Translations under genes and position numbers: made by a program
Notes under the pieces: generated by a model
What the model saw: the letters and a program-made list of their open reading frames with translations, nothing else
The model's database searches: none
Told to the model about the DNA's origin: nothing
Shown: piece after piece, positions 18,895 through 28,230 of the stretch
Position numbering within the stretch: position 1 is the stretch's first letter
How the letters are laid out: the number at the start of each line of letters is the position of its first letter
From: Mariprofundus sp. UBA1536
GTDB taxonomy: Bacteria; Pseudomonadota; Zetaproteobacteria; Mariprofundales; Mariprofundaceae
DNA length: 64,000 bases
NCBI GenBank assembly: GCA_002323245.1
Contig: DCPU01000018.1
Coordinates: 186,001 to 250,000 of the forward strand
Direction of reading: 5' to 3'

Positions 18895-19697
18895 GCAATT
18901 TGATTCATCCATCAGCGGTGATTGCTGATGGCGCTACCATTGGTGAAAGGGTCAAAGTTGGCCCATTTTGTACTATCGGTGCCCATGCGGTATTGGGTGA
19001 TGATTGCGAACTCATTTCACATGTGAGTATCGAAGGGTACACCACTATTGGCAAAGGAAATCGCTTTTTCCCTTTCTCCAGTATTGGCGCTGAACCCCAA
19101 GATTTGAAATATCATGGTGAGCCTTCGCGGGTTGAAATTGGTGAAAACAACACCTTTAGGGAATACACCACTGTGCACCGTGGCACTGAAGGTGGCGGTA
19201 TGGTGACCAAAGTAGGCAGCAATAACTTGATGCAAACCTATACCCACATTGCGCACGACTGTCAGATTGGAAATGATATTGTGTTGGCGTGCAGTGCAAT
19301 TTTGGCAGGTCATGTTGAAGTACACGATGGTGCAATCGTTGGCGCGATGTCGGCAGTTCACCAATTCGCACGTGTTGGTAAATTCGCTATGCTCGGCGCA
19401 ATGTGCACAGCGCTCAAAGATATGCCACCGTTTTGTATCGCTGGTGGCGGTTATCAAATGAGTGTTTCTGGTTTGAATCTGGTGGGTCTTAAACGCCGTG
19501 GTTTGAGCAATGATGATATCCGCTTGCTTAAAGAAGCATACCGTTTGTTGTTTAAATCCAAAGCTTTGCATAAAGACCGCCTGCAAGCTGTGGAAGATAT
19601 GCAGGCTAACAATGTCTATGTGGATGAACTTCTGGCCTTTGTGCGTAGCAGCGAGCGCGGCGTGATGATGCATAATATCAAAGCGACAGACGTTTAA
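18891..19697 (+). CDS. lpxA: UDP-N-acetylglucosamine O-acyltransferase
   Basis: First step of lipid A synthesis, moving a 3-hydroxyacyl chain from ACP to UDP-GlcNAc. The 268-residue left-handed beta-helix shows hexapeptide repeats from IHPSAVIADGATIG on, SSIGAEPQDLKYHGE, the catalytic THIAHDCQIG motif (His122, equivalent to His125 in E. coli), and the C-terminal helical domain with GLKRRGLS. It overlaps fabZ by four bases; lpxI follows after nine. Confidence 0.97.
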   Translation: MSNLIHPSAVIADGATIGERVKVGPFCTIGAHAVLGDDCELISHVSIEGYTTIGKGNRFFPFSSIGAEPQDLKYHGEPSRVEIGENNTFREYTTVHRGTEGGGMVTKVGSNNLMQTYTHIAHDCQIGNDIVLACSAILAGHVEVHDGAIVGAMSAVHQFARVGKFAMLGAMCTALKDMPPFCIAGGGYQMSVSGLNLVGLKRRGLSNDDIRLLKEAYRLLFKSKALHKDRLQAVEDMQANNVYVDELLAFVRSSERGVMMHNIKATDV

Positions 19698-19706
19698 GTC
19701 GCCATT

Positions 19707-20513
19707 ATGGCAGAAAAACGCATTGGCTTACTCGCTGGTTATGGTCTGTTCCCTGTAGAACTGGCCACTTCTCTGAAAAACCATGGTTATACTGTTCATG
19801 TGGCCGCTATCAAAGAGGAAGCATCCGAAGTCATTGAAACTGTTGCTGATAGCATCACTTGGATGCAAGTTGGCCAGATTGCTACACTGATTAAAACCAT
19901 GCAAAAGCATGAAGTCACCGAACTTATTTTTGCAGGCAAAGTACATAAACTGCATTTGTTCCGTAACTTTCGTCCTGATTTGTTGGCTGCAAAAATTCTG
20001 CTACAAGTCAAAGATTTTAAAGATGATTCTTTGATGCTCGGTATCGTGGGTGCCCTTGCCGATAAAGGTATTACGGTGCGTTCTCAGCTTGAATTTGCTG
20101 ATGATATGATTGCTGGCGAAGGCCATCTGTTTGGACCCAAACCCAGCAAACAGCAACTCAAAGATATGCACTTTGGCTTTCCCCAAGCCAAGCATATTGC
20201 TGGCCTTGATATCGGTCAGACCATTGTGGTGAAAAACGAAGCAGTCTTGGCTGTGGAGGCCATCGAAGGCACCGATCAGGCCATCAAACGTGGTGGTGAA
20301 TTGGGTGGTGGCGGTGCAACTGTGGTTAAAGTTGCCAAACCTGACCAAGACGCCCGCTTTGATGTGCCCGCTATGGGTGTGGGCACCCTAGAATTTATGG
20401 CGGCTTCTGGTTGTACATCCATTGGCATTGAAGCAGGGCATACGCTTCTTATTGAGAAGGATAAGTTAAACGAAGTGGCTAAACGATTAAAAATCTCTGT
20501 GGTTGGTATTTAG
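19707..20513 (+). CDS. lpxI: UDP-2,3-diacylglucosamine pyrophosphatase LpxI
   Basis: Hydrolyses UDP-2,3-diacylglucosamine to lipid X and UMP, the fourth lipid A step. LpxI is unrelated to LpxH of enterics, attacks the alpha rather than the beta phosphate, and is found in alphaproteobacteria and other lineages. The 268 residues show the family's opening IGLLAGYGLFPVELA, GKVHKLHLFRNFRPD and the C-terminal GGGGATVVKVAKPDQD..FDVPAMG pattern. Position between lpxA and lpxB agrees. lpxC and lpxK are not in this window. Confidence 0.93.
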   Translation: MAEKRIGLLAGYGLFPVELATSLKNHGYTVHVAAIKEEASEVIETVADSITWMQVGQIATLIKTMQKHEVTELIFAGKVHKLHLFRNFRPDLLAAKILLQVKDFKDDSLMLGIVGALADKGITVRSQLEFADDMIAGEGHLFGPKPSKQQLKDMHFGFPQAKHIAGLDIGQTIVVKNEAVLAVEAIEGTDQAIKRGGELGGGGATVVKVAKPDQDARFDVPAMGVGTLEFMAASGCTSIGIEAGHTLLIEKDKLNEVAKRLKISVVGI

Positions 20514-20514
20514 T

Positions 20515-21672
20515 TTGACGGTAACGAGCTACAAGGTGCTGATGTCAGCTGGGGAAGTATCAGGTGATTTGCATGCTTCTGCCGTGATTAAAGCCTTAAA
20601 AGCACAACTTCCTGAAGGTGCGATTATTGAGATTGCTGGCATTGCTGGGCCGATGATGCAGGCAGCAGGTTGTCAGGCTGTGTGTGATATGAGCCAACTT
20701 AATGTGATGGGTTTTGCGGAAGTGATTATGGCTTTGCCGCGTATTCGCAGGGTGCAAAAGGATATCGCGGCCTTTGCCGATAAGTTTCAGCCCAACATTG
20801 TCATTCTCACCGATTTCACCAGTTTTCATATTGGACTAGGCCGCAAGCTTCGCGCTAAGGGTTTTTATGTGGTGCATTATATTGCGCCCAAGCTTTGGGC
20901 ATGGGGGGCTAATCGTCTGCCCAAGCTGAAAGCCTCGCAAAATCAACTGGCTTGTATTTTTCCATTTGAAGAACAATGGTTTTCATCGCGTGATATCAAT
21001 GCCACTTACGTGGGTAATCCCAGTGCTTTTTCTTGCCAAGGTGGCTGGTCAAAAGCCGAATTAAAATCTCGCTTGGTCTTAACAGATGATACGCCCTTGT
21101 TGGCGCTTTTGCCTGGCTCACGCCCTAGTGAGCTCAAGCGCCATGTGCAATTGCTGGCCGATGCGTTTGTGCATTTGAAACTACAAGTGCCAGCGCTTGA
21201 AGCTGTCGCTACTTTGGCACCAGGCGTGAGAGCAGAACTATTGCAGCCACTCACAGATGTGGGTGTGCACCTACTGCAGCGCACCGAAAATGATTATGCC
21301 ATGCGCGCTGATGCAGCAGTGGCTGTGTCGGGTACAGCAACACTTGAACTGGCGCTTTGGGAAACACCTACCGTGTTGGTGTATCGCACCTCTGCAACCA
21401 GTTGGTTTATCGGCCAGCGTTTGGTGAAAGGACGCTGCGTGGGTTTGGCGAATATTTTGTTGCTTGGTGATGTGCCAAGCGCTGAGGGTATTATTCCTGA
21501 GTTGCTCCAAGATTTGTGTACGCTGGAAAATATTGAACAAGCCGTCTTGCCTTTGTTGCAAGGGCAAACTGTGAAGCAGAAGAATGCTTTTTCGCAATTA
21601 AAAACCATGTTGGGTACTGAAAACCCTGCTGAAAAGCTCGCCAGCCTATGCTGGGCGCAGATGAGTCGCTAA
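20515..21672 (+). CDS. lpxB: Lipid-A-disaccharide synthase
   Basis: Family 19 glycosyltransferase that joins lipid X and UDP-diacylglucosamine. Motifs: VLMSAGEVSGDLHAS at the N terminus, DFTSFHIGLGRKLR, YIAPKLWAWGANR, LPGSRPSE and SGTATLELALW. The TTG at 20515, directly after the lpxI stop, is the likely start and gives 385 residues; a TTG at 20503 lies inside lpxI, and the first ATG (20542) would cut the N-terminal strand. apaH begins two bases after its stop. Confidence 0.95.
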   Translation: MTVTSYKVLMSAGEVSGDLHASAVIKALKAQLPEGAIIEIAGIAGPMMQAAGCQAVCDMSQLNVMGFAEVIMALPRIRRVQKDIAAFADKFQPNIVILTDFTSFHIGLGRKLRAKGFYVVHYIAPKLWAWGANRLPKLKASQNQLACIFPFEEQWFSSRDINATYVGNPSAFSCQGGWSKAELKSRLVLTDDTPLLALLPGSRPSELKRHVQLLADAFVHLKLQVPALEAVATLAPGVRAELLQPLTDVGVHLLQRTENDYAMRADAAVAVSGTATLELALWETPTVLVYRTSATSWFIGQRLVKGRCVGLANILLLGDVPSAEGIIPELLQDLCTLENIEQAVLPLLQGQTVKQKNAFSQLKTMLGTENPAEKLASLCWAQMSR

Positions 21673-21674
21673 GC

Positions 21675-22481
21675 ATGGCTGTGTATGCAGTTGGTGATAT
21701 CCAAGGCTGTTTTGAGCCTTTAAAACTCTTACTTGAGCAGGTTAATTTTAATCCTGAAGTGGATACATTGTGGTGCTGTGGTGATTTGGTGAATCGCGGC
21801 CCTGAGTCGCTAGAAGTGTTGCGGTTTCTTAAAAATCTAGGCGATGCCTGTGTATGTGTCTTGGGTAACCATGATTTACAATTGCTAGCATATTCGGCTG
21901 GCGGCAAAAGTTTTTCTGGTGATACGCTCGATGATTTAATTGCTGCACCTGATGCGGATGATTTGATTGAATGGCTTCGTTTTCAACCCTTGTTACATCA
22001 TGATGCTGATTTGAATTGGTGTATGGTGCATGCAGGTTTAAGCCCGCGTTGGTCGCTGAATAAAGCCAAGCGCAGAGCGGGCCGCATTGAAAAGATTTTG
22101 CGCAGTGAGCAATGGAAACCATTTTGTAAATCCTTGCAAACCAAAGATTTTCCTATGGCTGAGCCCATGGGCAAAGATGAGAAAAACCTATTTTCTATTT
22201 CGGTATTAACACGTATGCGCTTTTGCAGCGCTGAAGGTGTATGCGATTGGAAGCAGAAAACAGCCAAATCAAAGACTGCTGTGTATCAGCCTTGGTTTGT
22301 CCACCCCAAAGCCAAGTGGAAATCGGATTGTCGTGTACTTTTCGGACATTGGGCAGCTTTGGGGTTGGTGCTGAAGGAAAAATCGGTGCTTGGTCTTGAT
22401 TCAGGTTATGTGTGGGGTGGTCATCTTACTTTGGCTAGGCTTGATGTGCCCAAAACCCAACTTTGGGCTGTGGCTAGCTAA
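21675..22481 (+). CDS. apaH: Symmetrical bis(5'-nucleosyl)-tetraphosphatase
   Basis: Metallophosphatase that cleaves Ap4A to two ADP and can remove Np4 caps from RNA. The 268-residue product begins MAVYAVGDIQGCFEPL and has the three phosphoesterase blocks GDIQGC, GDLVNRGP and LGNHD, plus FGHWAALG. The ATG at 21675 follows the lpxB stop by two bases. The run from rpsB to apaH is continuous and ends here, convergent with gloB with a 14-base gap and no visible terminator. Confidence 0.94.
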   Translation: MAVYAVGDIQGCFEPLKLLLEQVNFNPEVDTLWCCGDLVNRGPESLEVLRFLKNLGDACVCVLGNHDLQLLAYSAGGKSFSGDTLDDLIAAPDADDLIEWLRFQPLLHHDADLNWCMVHAGLSPRWSLNKAKRRAGRIEKILRSEQWKPFCKSLQTKDFPMAEPMGKDEKNLFSISVLTRMRFCSAEGVCDWKQKTAKSKTAVYQPWFVHPKAKWKSDCRVLFGHWAALGLVLKEKSVLGLDSGYVWGGHLTLARLDVPKTQLWAVAS

Positions 22482-22495
22482 GTAAGTTATTCCGC

Positions 22496-23272
22496 TCACC
22501 AGACGTTTCGTTTGCTGCGAATATCTGTAAAAACTTCTAATGGTGTTTTGCCAGGATTGTACGCTGAACAAAAATCATCATCCAAAGCGCGCAGCATGGG
22601 ATTGGTATGTTTTTCTAGGCCAATGCTGCTGGGAATCGTTGGCAGCTTCATGTTGCGCGTTTGTGTATCCTTGATGATGCGCGCTTGCAGCTCTGGGTTG
22701 TTGCCATCCACGCTGTTGGCAAAGCTTAAATTCGCCAACGTGTATTCATGAGCGCAGTAAATTTTGGTCTGCTCATCCAATGCGGCTAAGCTTTGTAGGG
22801 TAGTCCACATTTGCGCAAAGCTGCCTTCAAACAACCTGCCGCAGCCCGCCCCAAATAAAGTATCGCCGCAAAACAGTGCATCATCGATTACATAAACAAT
22901 ATGACCAATGGTGTGGCCGGTCGCATCCAAACTTTGGATATGCAGGCTGCCAATATCGAAGCTTTCACCAGCATGGATGGTTTTACTGATATGAGGAATG
23001 CGCTTGGTATCAGCAGCGTTACCGACGACTTCACAGCCATACCACGCCACCAGTTGCGCGTTGCCATCGGTGTGATCCCAATGGTGGTGGGTGTTGAGGA
23101 TATGCGAGGGTGTGATGTTGAGTTGTTTACAAGCATCACGCACCAACTCAGCCAATGCAGGATCAATGACCAGCACATTGTCTGAGTGCTTATCGGCTAC
23201 AACATAAATATAGTTATTCTCCAAAGCAGGAATTTGATGTACAAGAAAGTCGCTATGTTGGTATGTCCACAT
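22496..23272 (-). CDS. gloB: Hydroxyacylglutathione hydrolase (glyoxalase II)
   Basis: Metallo-beta-lactamase-fold hydrolase that converts S-lactoylglutathione to lactate and glutathione in methylglyoxal detoxification. The 258 residues carry the dinuclear metal motif THHHWDHTDG, the later GHTIGHIVYV and DTLFGAGCGRLFEG, and the C-terminal helical domain with NPMLR, all typical of GloB. It starts at ATG 23272, back to back with the decayed cation-efflux gene at 23300; the 27-base gap must hold both starts. Confidence 0.93.
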   Translation of the reverse strand: MWTYQHSDFLVHQIPALENNYIYVVADKHSDNVLVIDPALAELVRDACKQLNITPSHILNTHHHWDHTDGNAQLVAWYGCEVVGNAADTKRIPHISKTIHAGESFDIGSLHIQSLDATGHTIGHIVYVIDDALFCGDTLFGAGCGRLFEGSFAQMWTTLQSLAALDEQTKIYCAHEYTLANLSFANSVDGNNPELQARIIKDTQTRNMKLPTIPSSIGLEKHTNPMLRALDDDFCSAYNPGKTPLEVFTDIRSKRNVW

Positions 23273-23299
23273 ATCGCAAGTTTAAACGGAGTAGTCTAA

Positions 23300-24106
23300 A
23301 TGTCACACGCATAAGATGGTGCAACCAAAGCAGTAGTCACGGCGGTGATTGCAAACGGCATAGTTACCATTACTAAATTTATTGGTTTCGCCTTTTCAGG
23401 TTCAAGCGCCTTGTTGGCTGAAGCTGTGCATTCGCTCGCTGATACAGCCAATCAATCACTACTTTTCCTTGGTATCAAACGCTCTAGCCGTGTGGCCGAT
23501 AAGAAATATCCATTTGGTTATGGCCAAGAGCGTTATTTTTGGAACTTAGTATCGGCAGTGACCACCTTTTTCTTGGGTTGTGCTTACACCGTGATGCATT
23601 CACTGGAGCAAATGGAAAGTGGTCATACACCAGAAATCAGCTTGCTGGCATTTTGTATTATTGGTTTTGTATTTTTGCTGGGTATGTTGCTTTCTGCCTA
23701 CACCAGCCTCGCTATTTTTGATACAGCCGCTGCCCTTGGTATTGCCCTGCTGATGGGTTGTTTGGCGGTTTTCTTGGCTGCAACCAATAAAAAATGCCTA
23801 CTCAATGTTGCAGATGAAGCCATTGATGGACAGACCTTGGCGCTGTGGACAAAAAACAAACATATCCAAGACGTTCGCCATATTCATAGCATTGTGATGT
23901 CGCCTTCGGTAAGCATTGTGATGGCTGAAGTGGAGTAACGCGAAGAAGCTTTGTTTGTAAACATGAATCAAGAAGATATTGCCCGTGCGATTCAATTTAT
24001 GGCGCAGTTGGACAAGATTCGCGCTTCATTGGAGTTGGATGTGGGCAAAGCCAGCGATGAAACCAAATATATCTATATTGAGTTTGTACTTCCTGAAAAT
24101 AAATAA
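23300..24106 (+). pseudogene. Decayed cation diffusion facilitator (cation efflux) gene
   Basis: Reading from the ATG at 23300, codon 5 is TAA (MSHA-stop-DGATKAVV), a second in-frame TAA lies at 23936-23938, and the same frame then reads on to a normal end at 24106. The parts between look like a CDF transporter: GSSALLAEAVHSLADTANQS with its HSxxDxxNQ metal site, YPFGYGQERYFW, and a C-terminal cytoplasmic domain that runs across the second stop (MAEVE-stop-REEALFVNM). Compared with about 300-residue homologues a central stretch is missing: the loop and helix 4 of the membrane domain seem deleted around the LLSAYTSLAIFDTAAALG join, where a second metal site would lie. Three independent lesions argue for a dead gene. 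A sequencing fault could explain one lesion but not all. Confidence 0.8.
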
Positions 24107-24118
24107 ACGTCGGGCAGT

Positions 24119-25111
24119 TTAGCGCTTGGCTTTGCGCTCTATATTCATCCATTTGCGCACATTGGCGTTGTGCTCTTCTAGGCTTGAGGCAAAAGCATGG
24201 CCACCAGTGCCATCAGCAACAAAATACAAATAATCCACATCAGCTGGGAATGCCGCTGCGCGCAAGCTCTCTGCGCCTGGATTACAAATCGGGGTGGGTG
24301 GCAAACCACGGTTGGTGTAGGTGTTCCATGGTGTGTCGGTCTTTAAATCTTTGCGGGTTATATTACCCGAGAAAGCCCCTTGGATACGGTAAATACCGTA
24401 AATTACAGTGGGGTCCATTTGCAGCGGCATGCGCAGTTTTAAGCGGTTATGAATGGCAGCCGACACCCATACGCGTTCATGCGCCAGCGCGGTCTCTTTT
24501 TCAACAATGGAGGCCATGATGCGGTTTCTTAAAATTTGGTCTTCATCCCAAAAAAGCGCTTGGGCAATGTCATCTTCGATGCGAAGCCGAGCATCAAACA
24601 TTTGTTGCAGCAAAGCTTTGGCATTGATGGGTTTGCTGTATTGGTAGGTTTCAGGAAGAAATAAACCTTCATTGATATCGCCGCCAGTGAAATGTGTTAA
24701 TGCCTTTTGCCAATCTGCCAAAGGTGTTTGGGTTTTGCTGGCCAGCAGAGCCAACATTTCATCGGTGCGCAAACCTTCAGGAATAGTGACTTTAAACTGT
24801 AATACGTCACCTTTTTTCAGCTTTTTTAACACATCCAGCATATTTAGCTCACCAGAAAAATGATAAAGCCCCGGCTTTAATTGCACGGCACTACCAGAGA
24901 GTCTGGTTAGCCCATTGAAGATAAATTTTGAGGTGATGATGTTGTGTTCTTTGAGGGTGAAGGCGATGGCTTTGCTGGATGCACCATTGGCAATTTCAAG
25001 TTCTTGTTCGGGGATAATGTGTTGGCTTTGAATCACGTAAGCAAGATACAAGATAAGGCTGATGAGCAAAGCCAAACTGACCATGGTTATGGCTTTGATG
25101 TGCCTATTCAA
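24119..25111 (-). CDS. mltG: Endolytic murein transglycosylase MltG
   Basis: Inner-membrane lytic transglycosylase that cuts nascent peptidoglycan strands and sets their length. The 330 residues have one N-terminal membrane segment (about 8-27), the YceG fold with KFKVTIPEGLRTDE-like text (LQFKVTIPEG), the catalytic glutamate in ASIVEKETALAHE and the end motif YTNRGLPPTPICNPG. The start is TTG at 25111, overlapping the stop of the upstream gene as TTGA; AAGGTG lies seven bases before it. In many bacteria mltG follows pabC, as here. Confidence 0.94.
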   Translation of the reverse strand: MNRHIKAITMVSLALLISLILYLAYVIQSQHIIPEQELEIANGASSKAIAFTLKEHNIITSKFIFNGLTRLSGSAVQLKPGLYHFSGELNMLDVLKKLKKGDVLQFKVTIPEGLRTDEMLALLASKTQTPLADWQKALTHFTGGDINEGLFLPETYQYSKPINAKALLQQMFDARLRIEDDIAQALFWDEDQILRNRIMASIVEKETALAHERVWVSAAIHNRLKLRMPLQMDPTVIYGIYRIQGAFSGNITRKDLKTDTPWNTYTNRGLPPTPICNPGAESLRAAAFPADVDYLYFVADGTGGHAFASSLEEHNANVRKWMNIERKAKR

Positions 25112-25902
25112 AGTGAAACACCTTCGTTACTGGCCAAATGCTTGCTCAATTGATTAATAGCGGGGTGACGCTCATCAAGCTCCCTGTGGTTGATATAAGC
25201 AACAGGCTGAATGAATTGTCCACAATTGCTCAGCACCATGGCTTCACACGCATGAAGTAAAGCAACGGGGCAGGCCATGGCTTCAACCCATCCTTGGGTG
25301 ATGAAATAATCGCGCATTATCCCGGGTAAAACCGCAGTATTGTTCGGCGTGAGCCACTGGCCTTGTACATAAAGCAGCACATTGGCAGTTAAACCGCTGA
25401 TGATGAAACCATCATGGCACCATAAATAATCGGCGGGTTTGATGTCTGGATGCAGACCGCGCATATGTTCGATAGCGCGCAGGGTCTCGGCATAATCAGA
25501 AGTGAATTTGGCAACTTTTGGGCGCAGTGCATAGGGGTAAGCGATACTGTGTAAATTGTGCAGCGCAAAAGGCTGGCTGTAGGCTTGGGCTTGGATAAAG
25601 CATTCAAGTTTACTGTGTTGTAAAAGACCCCATGGTGCTTCAGCTGCGGCAATGGTGATGCGGCTTAAACAATCGTGGCCCAATCCTTGGCAATACTCGA
25701 GCACGGCTTCAAAGACGTATTGTTGCGCTGATTCAGGCAGTGTTAAACCATAAGCTTGAAGGCCTTGGCTCAGGCGTAGCCAGTGCTTATCCCAAGCAAA
25801 AATCTTGTCATCAATAACGCGAAAGGTTTCAAAACATGCCACGGCATAACCAAGTCCGCGAGGCATGGTCGAAACACGATGAATGGGGAGCGAATCAAAC
25901 AT
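25108..25902 (-). CDS. pabC: Class IV aminotransferase, probable aminodeoxychorismate lyase
   Basis: A PLP fold-type IV enzyme. The pabC call rests on its place directly before mltG, the usual pabC-mltG pair; it would release pyruvate from aminodeoxychorismate to give p-aminobenzoate for folate, which folP in this window uses. Motifs: PRGLGYAVACFETFRV at the N terminus, the PLP lysine in VAKFTSDYAETLR, and GLTANVLLYVQG near SNxF-type text. It has 264 residues from the ATG at 25902; an in-frame ATG at 25929 is possible and neither has a clear ribosome site. A D-amino-acid or branched-chain aminotransferase is a less likely alternative. Confidence 0.75.
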   Translation of the reverse strand: MFDSLPIHRVSTMPRGLGYAVACFETFRVIDDKIFAWDKHWLRLSQGLQAYGLTLPESAQQYVFEAVLEYCQGLGHDCLSRITIAAAEAPWGLLQHSKLECFIQAQAYSQPFALHNLHSIAYPYALRPKVAKFTSDYAETLRAIEHMRGLHPDIKPADYLWCHDGFIISGLTANVLLYVQGQWLTPNNTAVLPGIMRDYFITQGWVEAMACPVALLHACEAMVLSNCGQFIQPVAYINHRELDERHPAINQLSKHLASNEGVSL

Positions 25903-25959
25903 GGGCAAAGCATAACAGCATCTACCCATTGCGCATCAAGGCCGATACACTTACCCCCA

Positions 25960-27567
25960 ATGAAAATCAAACTCATGCAATGCACGCCCCGTGTTGGCGA
26001 CCTTCAAGGCAATAGCCAACTCATTCTTGATGCTGTGCGAGCAGCGGATGAAGCGGGCATTGATGTTTTGGTTTTCCCTGAATTGATGATTACAGGCTAT
26101 CCACCTGAAGATTTGTTGCTTCGCCCTTCGTTTATGGAAGCGGTGGTGGAAAACACGCAAAACATCATCAAACAAAGCCAAAATGCTGTACTGATTTTTG
26201 GCGCGCCAAGAATCGATGGCAAAGTGCTTAAAAACAGTGCCTATCTAGCCAGCAATGGGCAAGCCATTGGTGTTTACGACAAACAATGTCTACCCAATTA
26301 CGGTGTGTTTGACGAGTTGCGATATTTTGCGCCAGGTGATGGGGCGCAATGCGTCTTTGAAGCCCATGGTTGGCGTTTGGGTGTGGGTATTTGCGAAGAC
26401 TTGTGGCAAGACGATTTGGCCGAAAAACAAGCCGAATTGCCATGTGATGTGTGGATTAATCTCAATGCTTCACCCTTTCATATCAACAAACAACACGAAC
26501 GCGAATTACTCACTTCACGCAGAGCAAAAGCTTTTGCTGCACCTTTGGTTTATGTCAATCCTGTGGGCGGCCAAGATGAAGTGGTCTTTGATGGTGGCTC
26601 GCACATTATGGGCGCTGATGGTGGGCTTTTGCAGCGCGCGCCCATGTTTGTCGATGGGGCTTATACCTTTGATTTTGCACAAGTAGGCGCCGTAGATATC
26701 ACGCCGCTACCTGTGGAGATTGAGCAAATTCACCAAGCGTTGGTGCTTGGTGTGAAAGATTACGTGTTGCGCAATGGTAGCAAGCAGGTAGTGCTGGGTT
26801 TATCTGGTGGTATTGATTCGGCGCTTACTGCTGCCATTGCCGTGGAAGCTTTGGGTGCAGGCAATGTGCTGGGTGTGTTGCTGCCATCCTTATATTCCAG
26901 CGATCATTCCATCCATGATGCAGAAGTTTTGGCGCGCAACCTAGGCATTGAAAGCATCACCCTGCCCATTGCTGACAGTGTATCAGCGTTTGAACAAACC
27001 TTGGCAGCAACCTTTGCAGCTTGGGGTAAAACTTTGCCTGATGTGACCGAAGAAAATATTCAGGCGCGGGCAAGGGGTGTGTTACTGATGGCCATTTCCA
27101 ACAAGACTGGCCGCATGTTGCTCACTACCGGTAATAAATCCGAGATGGCCGTGGGTTATGCCACGCTTTATGGTGATATGGCTGGTGGTTTTGCAGTGCT
27201 TAAAGATGTGTATAAAATGGAAGTGTTTGCGCTGAGCAGGCATTTGAATCGCGTGCATGAAATTATCCCTCAAAACACCCTCGATAAACCACCTTCCGCG
27301 GAATTACGGCCTGACCAAAAAGACTCGGATTCATTGCCTGATTACCCTGTATTGGATGCAATTCTTAAAGCCAGCATTGAAGATCGTAAAAATGTTGAAG
27401 CCATTGTGGCCATGGGTTTTGAATCAGAGCAAGTGAGGCGTATCGTGCGCTTACTGCGCTTGGCTGAATACAAGCGGCGCCAATCACCACCAGGTATTAA
27501 AATTACAGCTCTGGCTTTTGGTCGCGATCGTCGTTACCCGATTACCCATAGCTTCTCACAAATTTAA
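25960..27567 (+). CDS. nadE: Glutamine-dependent NAD+ synthetase
   Basis: Last step of NAD synthesis, amidating nicotinate adenine dinucleotide with ammonia from glutamine. The 535 residues comprise an N-terminal nitrilase-type glutaminase (Glu in VFPELMITGYPPED, Lys in YDKQCLPNY, Cys in GVGICEDLW) and a C-terminal ATP-pyrophosphatase synthetase with LGLSGGIDSALTAAIA and TTGNKSEMAVGYATLYGD. The ATG at 25960 matches the family start (MKIKLMQCTPRVGD); the frame is open further upstream but there it runs antisense to pabC. No ribosome site is evident. Confidence 0.96.
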   Translation: MKIKLMQCTPRVGDLQGNSQLILDAVRAADEAGIDVLVFPELMITGYPPEDLLLRPSFMEAVVENTQNIIKQSQNAVLIFGAPRIDGKVLKNSAYLASNGQAIGVYDKQCLPNYGVFDELRYFAPGDGAQCVFEAHGWRLGVGICEDLWQDDLAEKQAELPCDVWINLNASPFHINKQHERELLTSRRAKAFAAPLVYVNPVGGQDEVVFDGGSHIMGADGGLLQRAPMFVDGAYTFDFAQVGAVDITPLPVEIEQIHQALVLGVKDYVLRNGSKQVVLGLSGGIDSALTAAIAVEALGAGNVLGVLLPSLYSSDHSIHDAEVLARNLGIESITLPIADSVSAFEQTLAATFAAWGKTLPDVTEENIQARARGVLLMAISNKTGRMLLTTGNKSEMAVGYATLYGDMAGGFAVLKDVYKMEVFALSRHLNRVHEIIPQNTLDKPPSAELRPDQKDSDSLPDYPVLDAILKASIEDRKNVEAIVAMGFESEQVRRIVRLLRLAEYKRRQSPPGIKITALAFGRDRRYPITHSFSQI

Positions 27568-27630
27568 TTTTATCTTTTATTTTAATGCGAATATAAACAA
27601 AAACTGGCTCGGTTTTTGCTAGTAGCAGCC

Positions 27631-28230
27631 ATGAAACTTTTTGTGCAAACACCAGTGTCGGTTGAGCAGCTTGAAACGCTAAGGCCAGTGTTCAAAGTAG
27701 GCTTTGAGCAGGCGATGACTGTGCTTGGTGATATGACAGCGCATAAGCTTAAATTGTTGGATTTATCGCTCACCTCCCCTCACGAATCAAAGCCCTTTGC
27801 TACATCCGATGATGCAACGATTTGCTTAGAATTTAGCGGTGAATTGGCAGGTTTCTCAGCTGTCGTTTTTTCGGCATCCTCTGCTGCGGCTATGGTGAGC
27901 AGCTTGAGTAAATCCAAGCGAACATCCATTGATATCGATCCACTGCGCACGGGTACATTGCTCGAAATCGGTAATATTGTGCTCAATAGTGTGTTGGGGC
28001 AGTGGTTGAAAATATTTGACGCTAAGGCGTCATTTTCTTTGCCGTATTGTGTTGAAGGTGTTTTAAAATCCATCCCATTTGCCCAAGAAAAATCGGACAA
28101 GAAATTAATACGACTTGATACCTTACTCAATATTGATGGGCTGGAGGTGTCGCTACTGATGTGGATGGTTGTTTCTGCAACATCGCTAGAAAAGATTACA
28201 TTGCTAGCACCCGAGAAACTTAATGCCTAA
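27631..28230 (+). CDS. CheC/CheX-like chemotaxis phosphatase-family protein
   Basis: A 199-residue soluble protein without signal or membrane segments. The stretch LLEIGNIVLNSVLGQW has the E..N helix signature of CheC/CheX/FliY phosphatases, which remove phosphate from CheY-type receivers; only one such helix is clear, as in CheX. A strand-rich stretch ICLEFSGELAGFSAVVFSA precedes it, as in the family. Its stop overlaps the start of a hybrid histidine kinase by eight bases, so the two are probably cotranslated and it may act on that kinase's receiver. Start ATG 27631 is preferred over TTG 27616. Confidence 0.6.
   Translation: MKLFVQTPVSVEQLETLRPVFKVGFEQAMTVLGDMTAHKLKLLDLSLTSPHESKPFATSDDATICLEFSGELAGFSAVVFSASSAAAMVSSLSKSKRTSIDIDPLRTGTLLEIGNIVLNSVLGQWLKIFDAKASFSLPYCVEGVLKSIPFAQEKSDKKLIRLDTLLNIDGLEVSLLMWMVVSATSLEKITLLAPEKLNA

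Noticed and set aside
19017..19673. 218-codon open frame on the minus strand, His-rich
   Set aside because: Antisense shadow of lpxA; the His and Thr richness comes from the reverse of hexapeptide-repeat codons.
23300..24106. Stop-codon recoding (selenocysteine or readthrough) in the cation-efflux gene
   Set aside because: Both stops are TAA, which is not used for selenocysteine or pyrrolysine, and an internal deletion is also present; gene decay is simpler.
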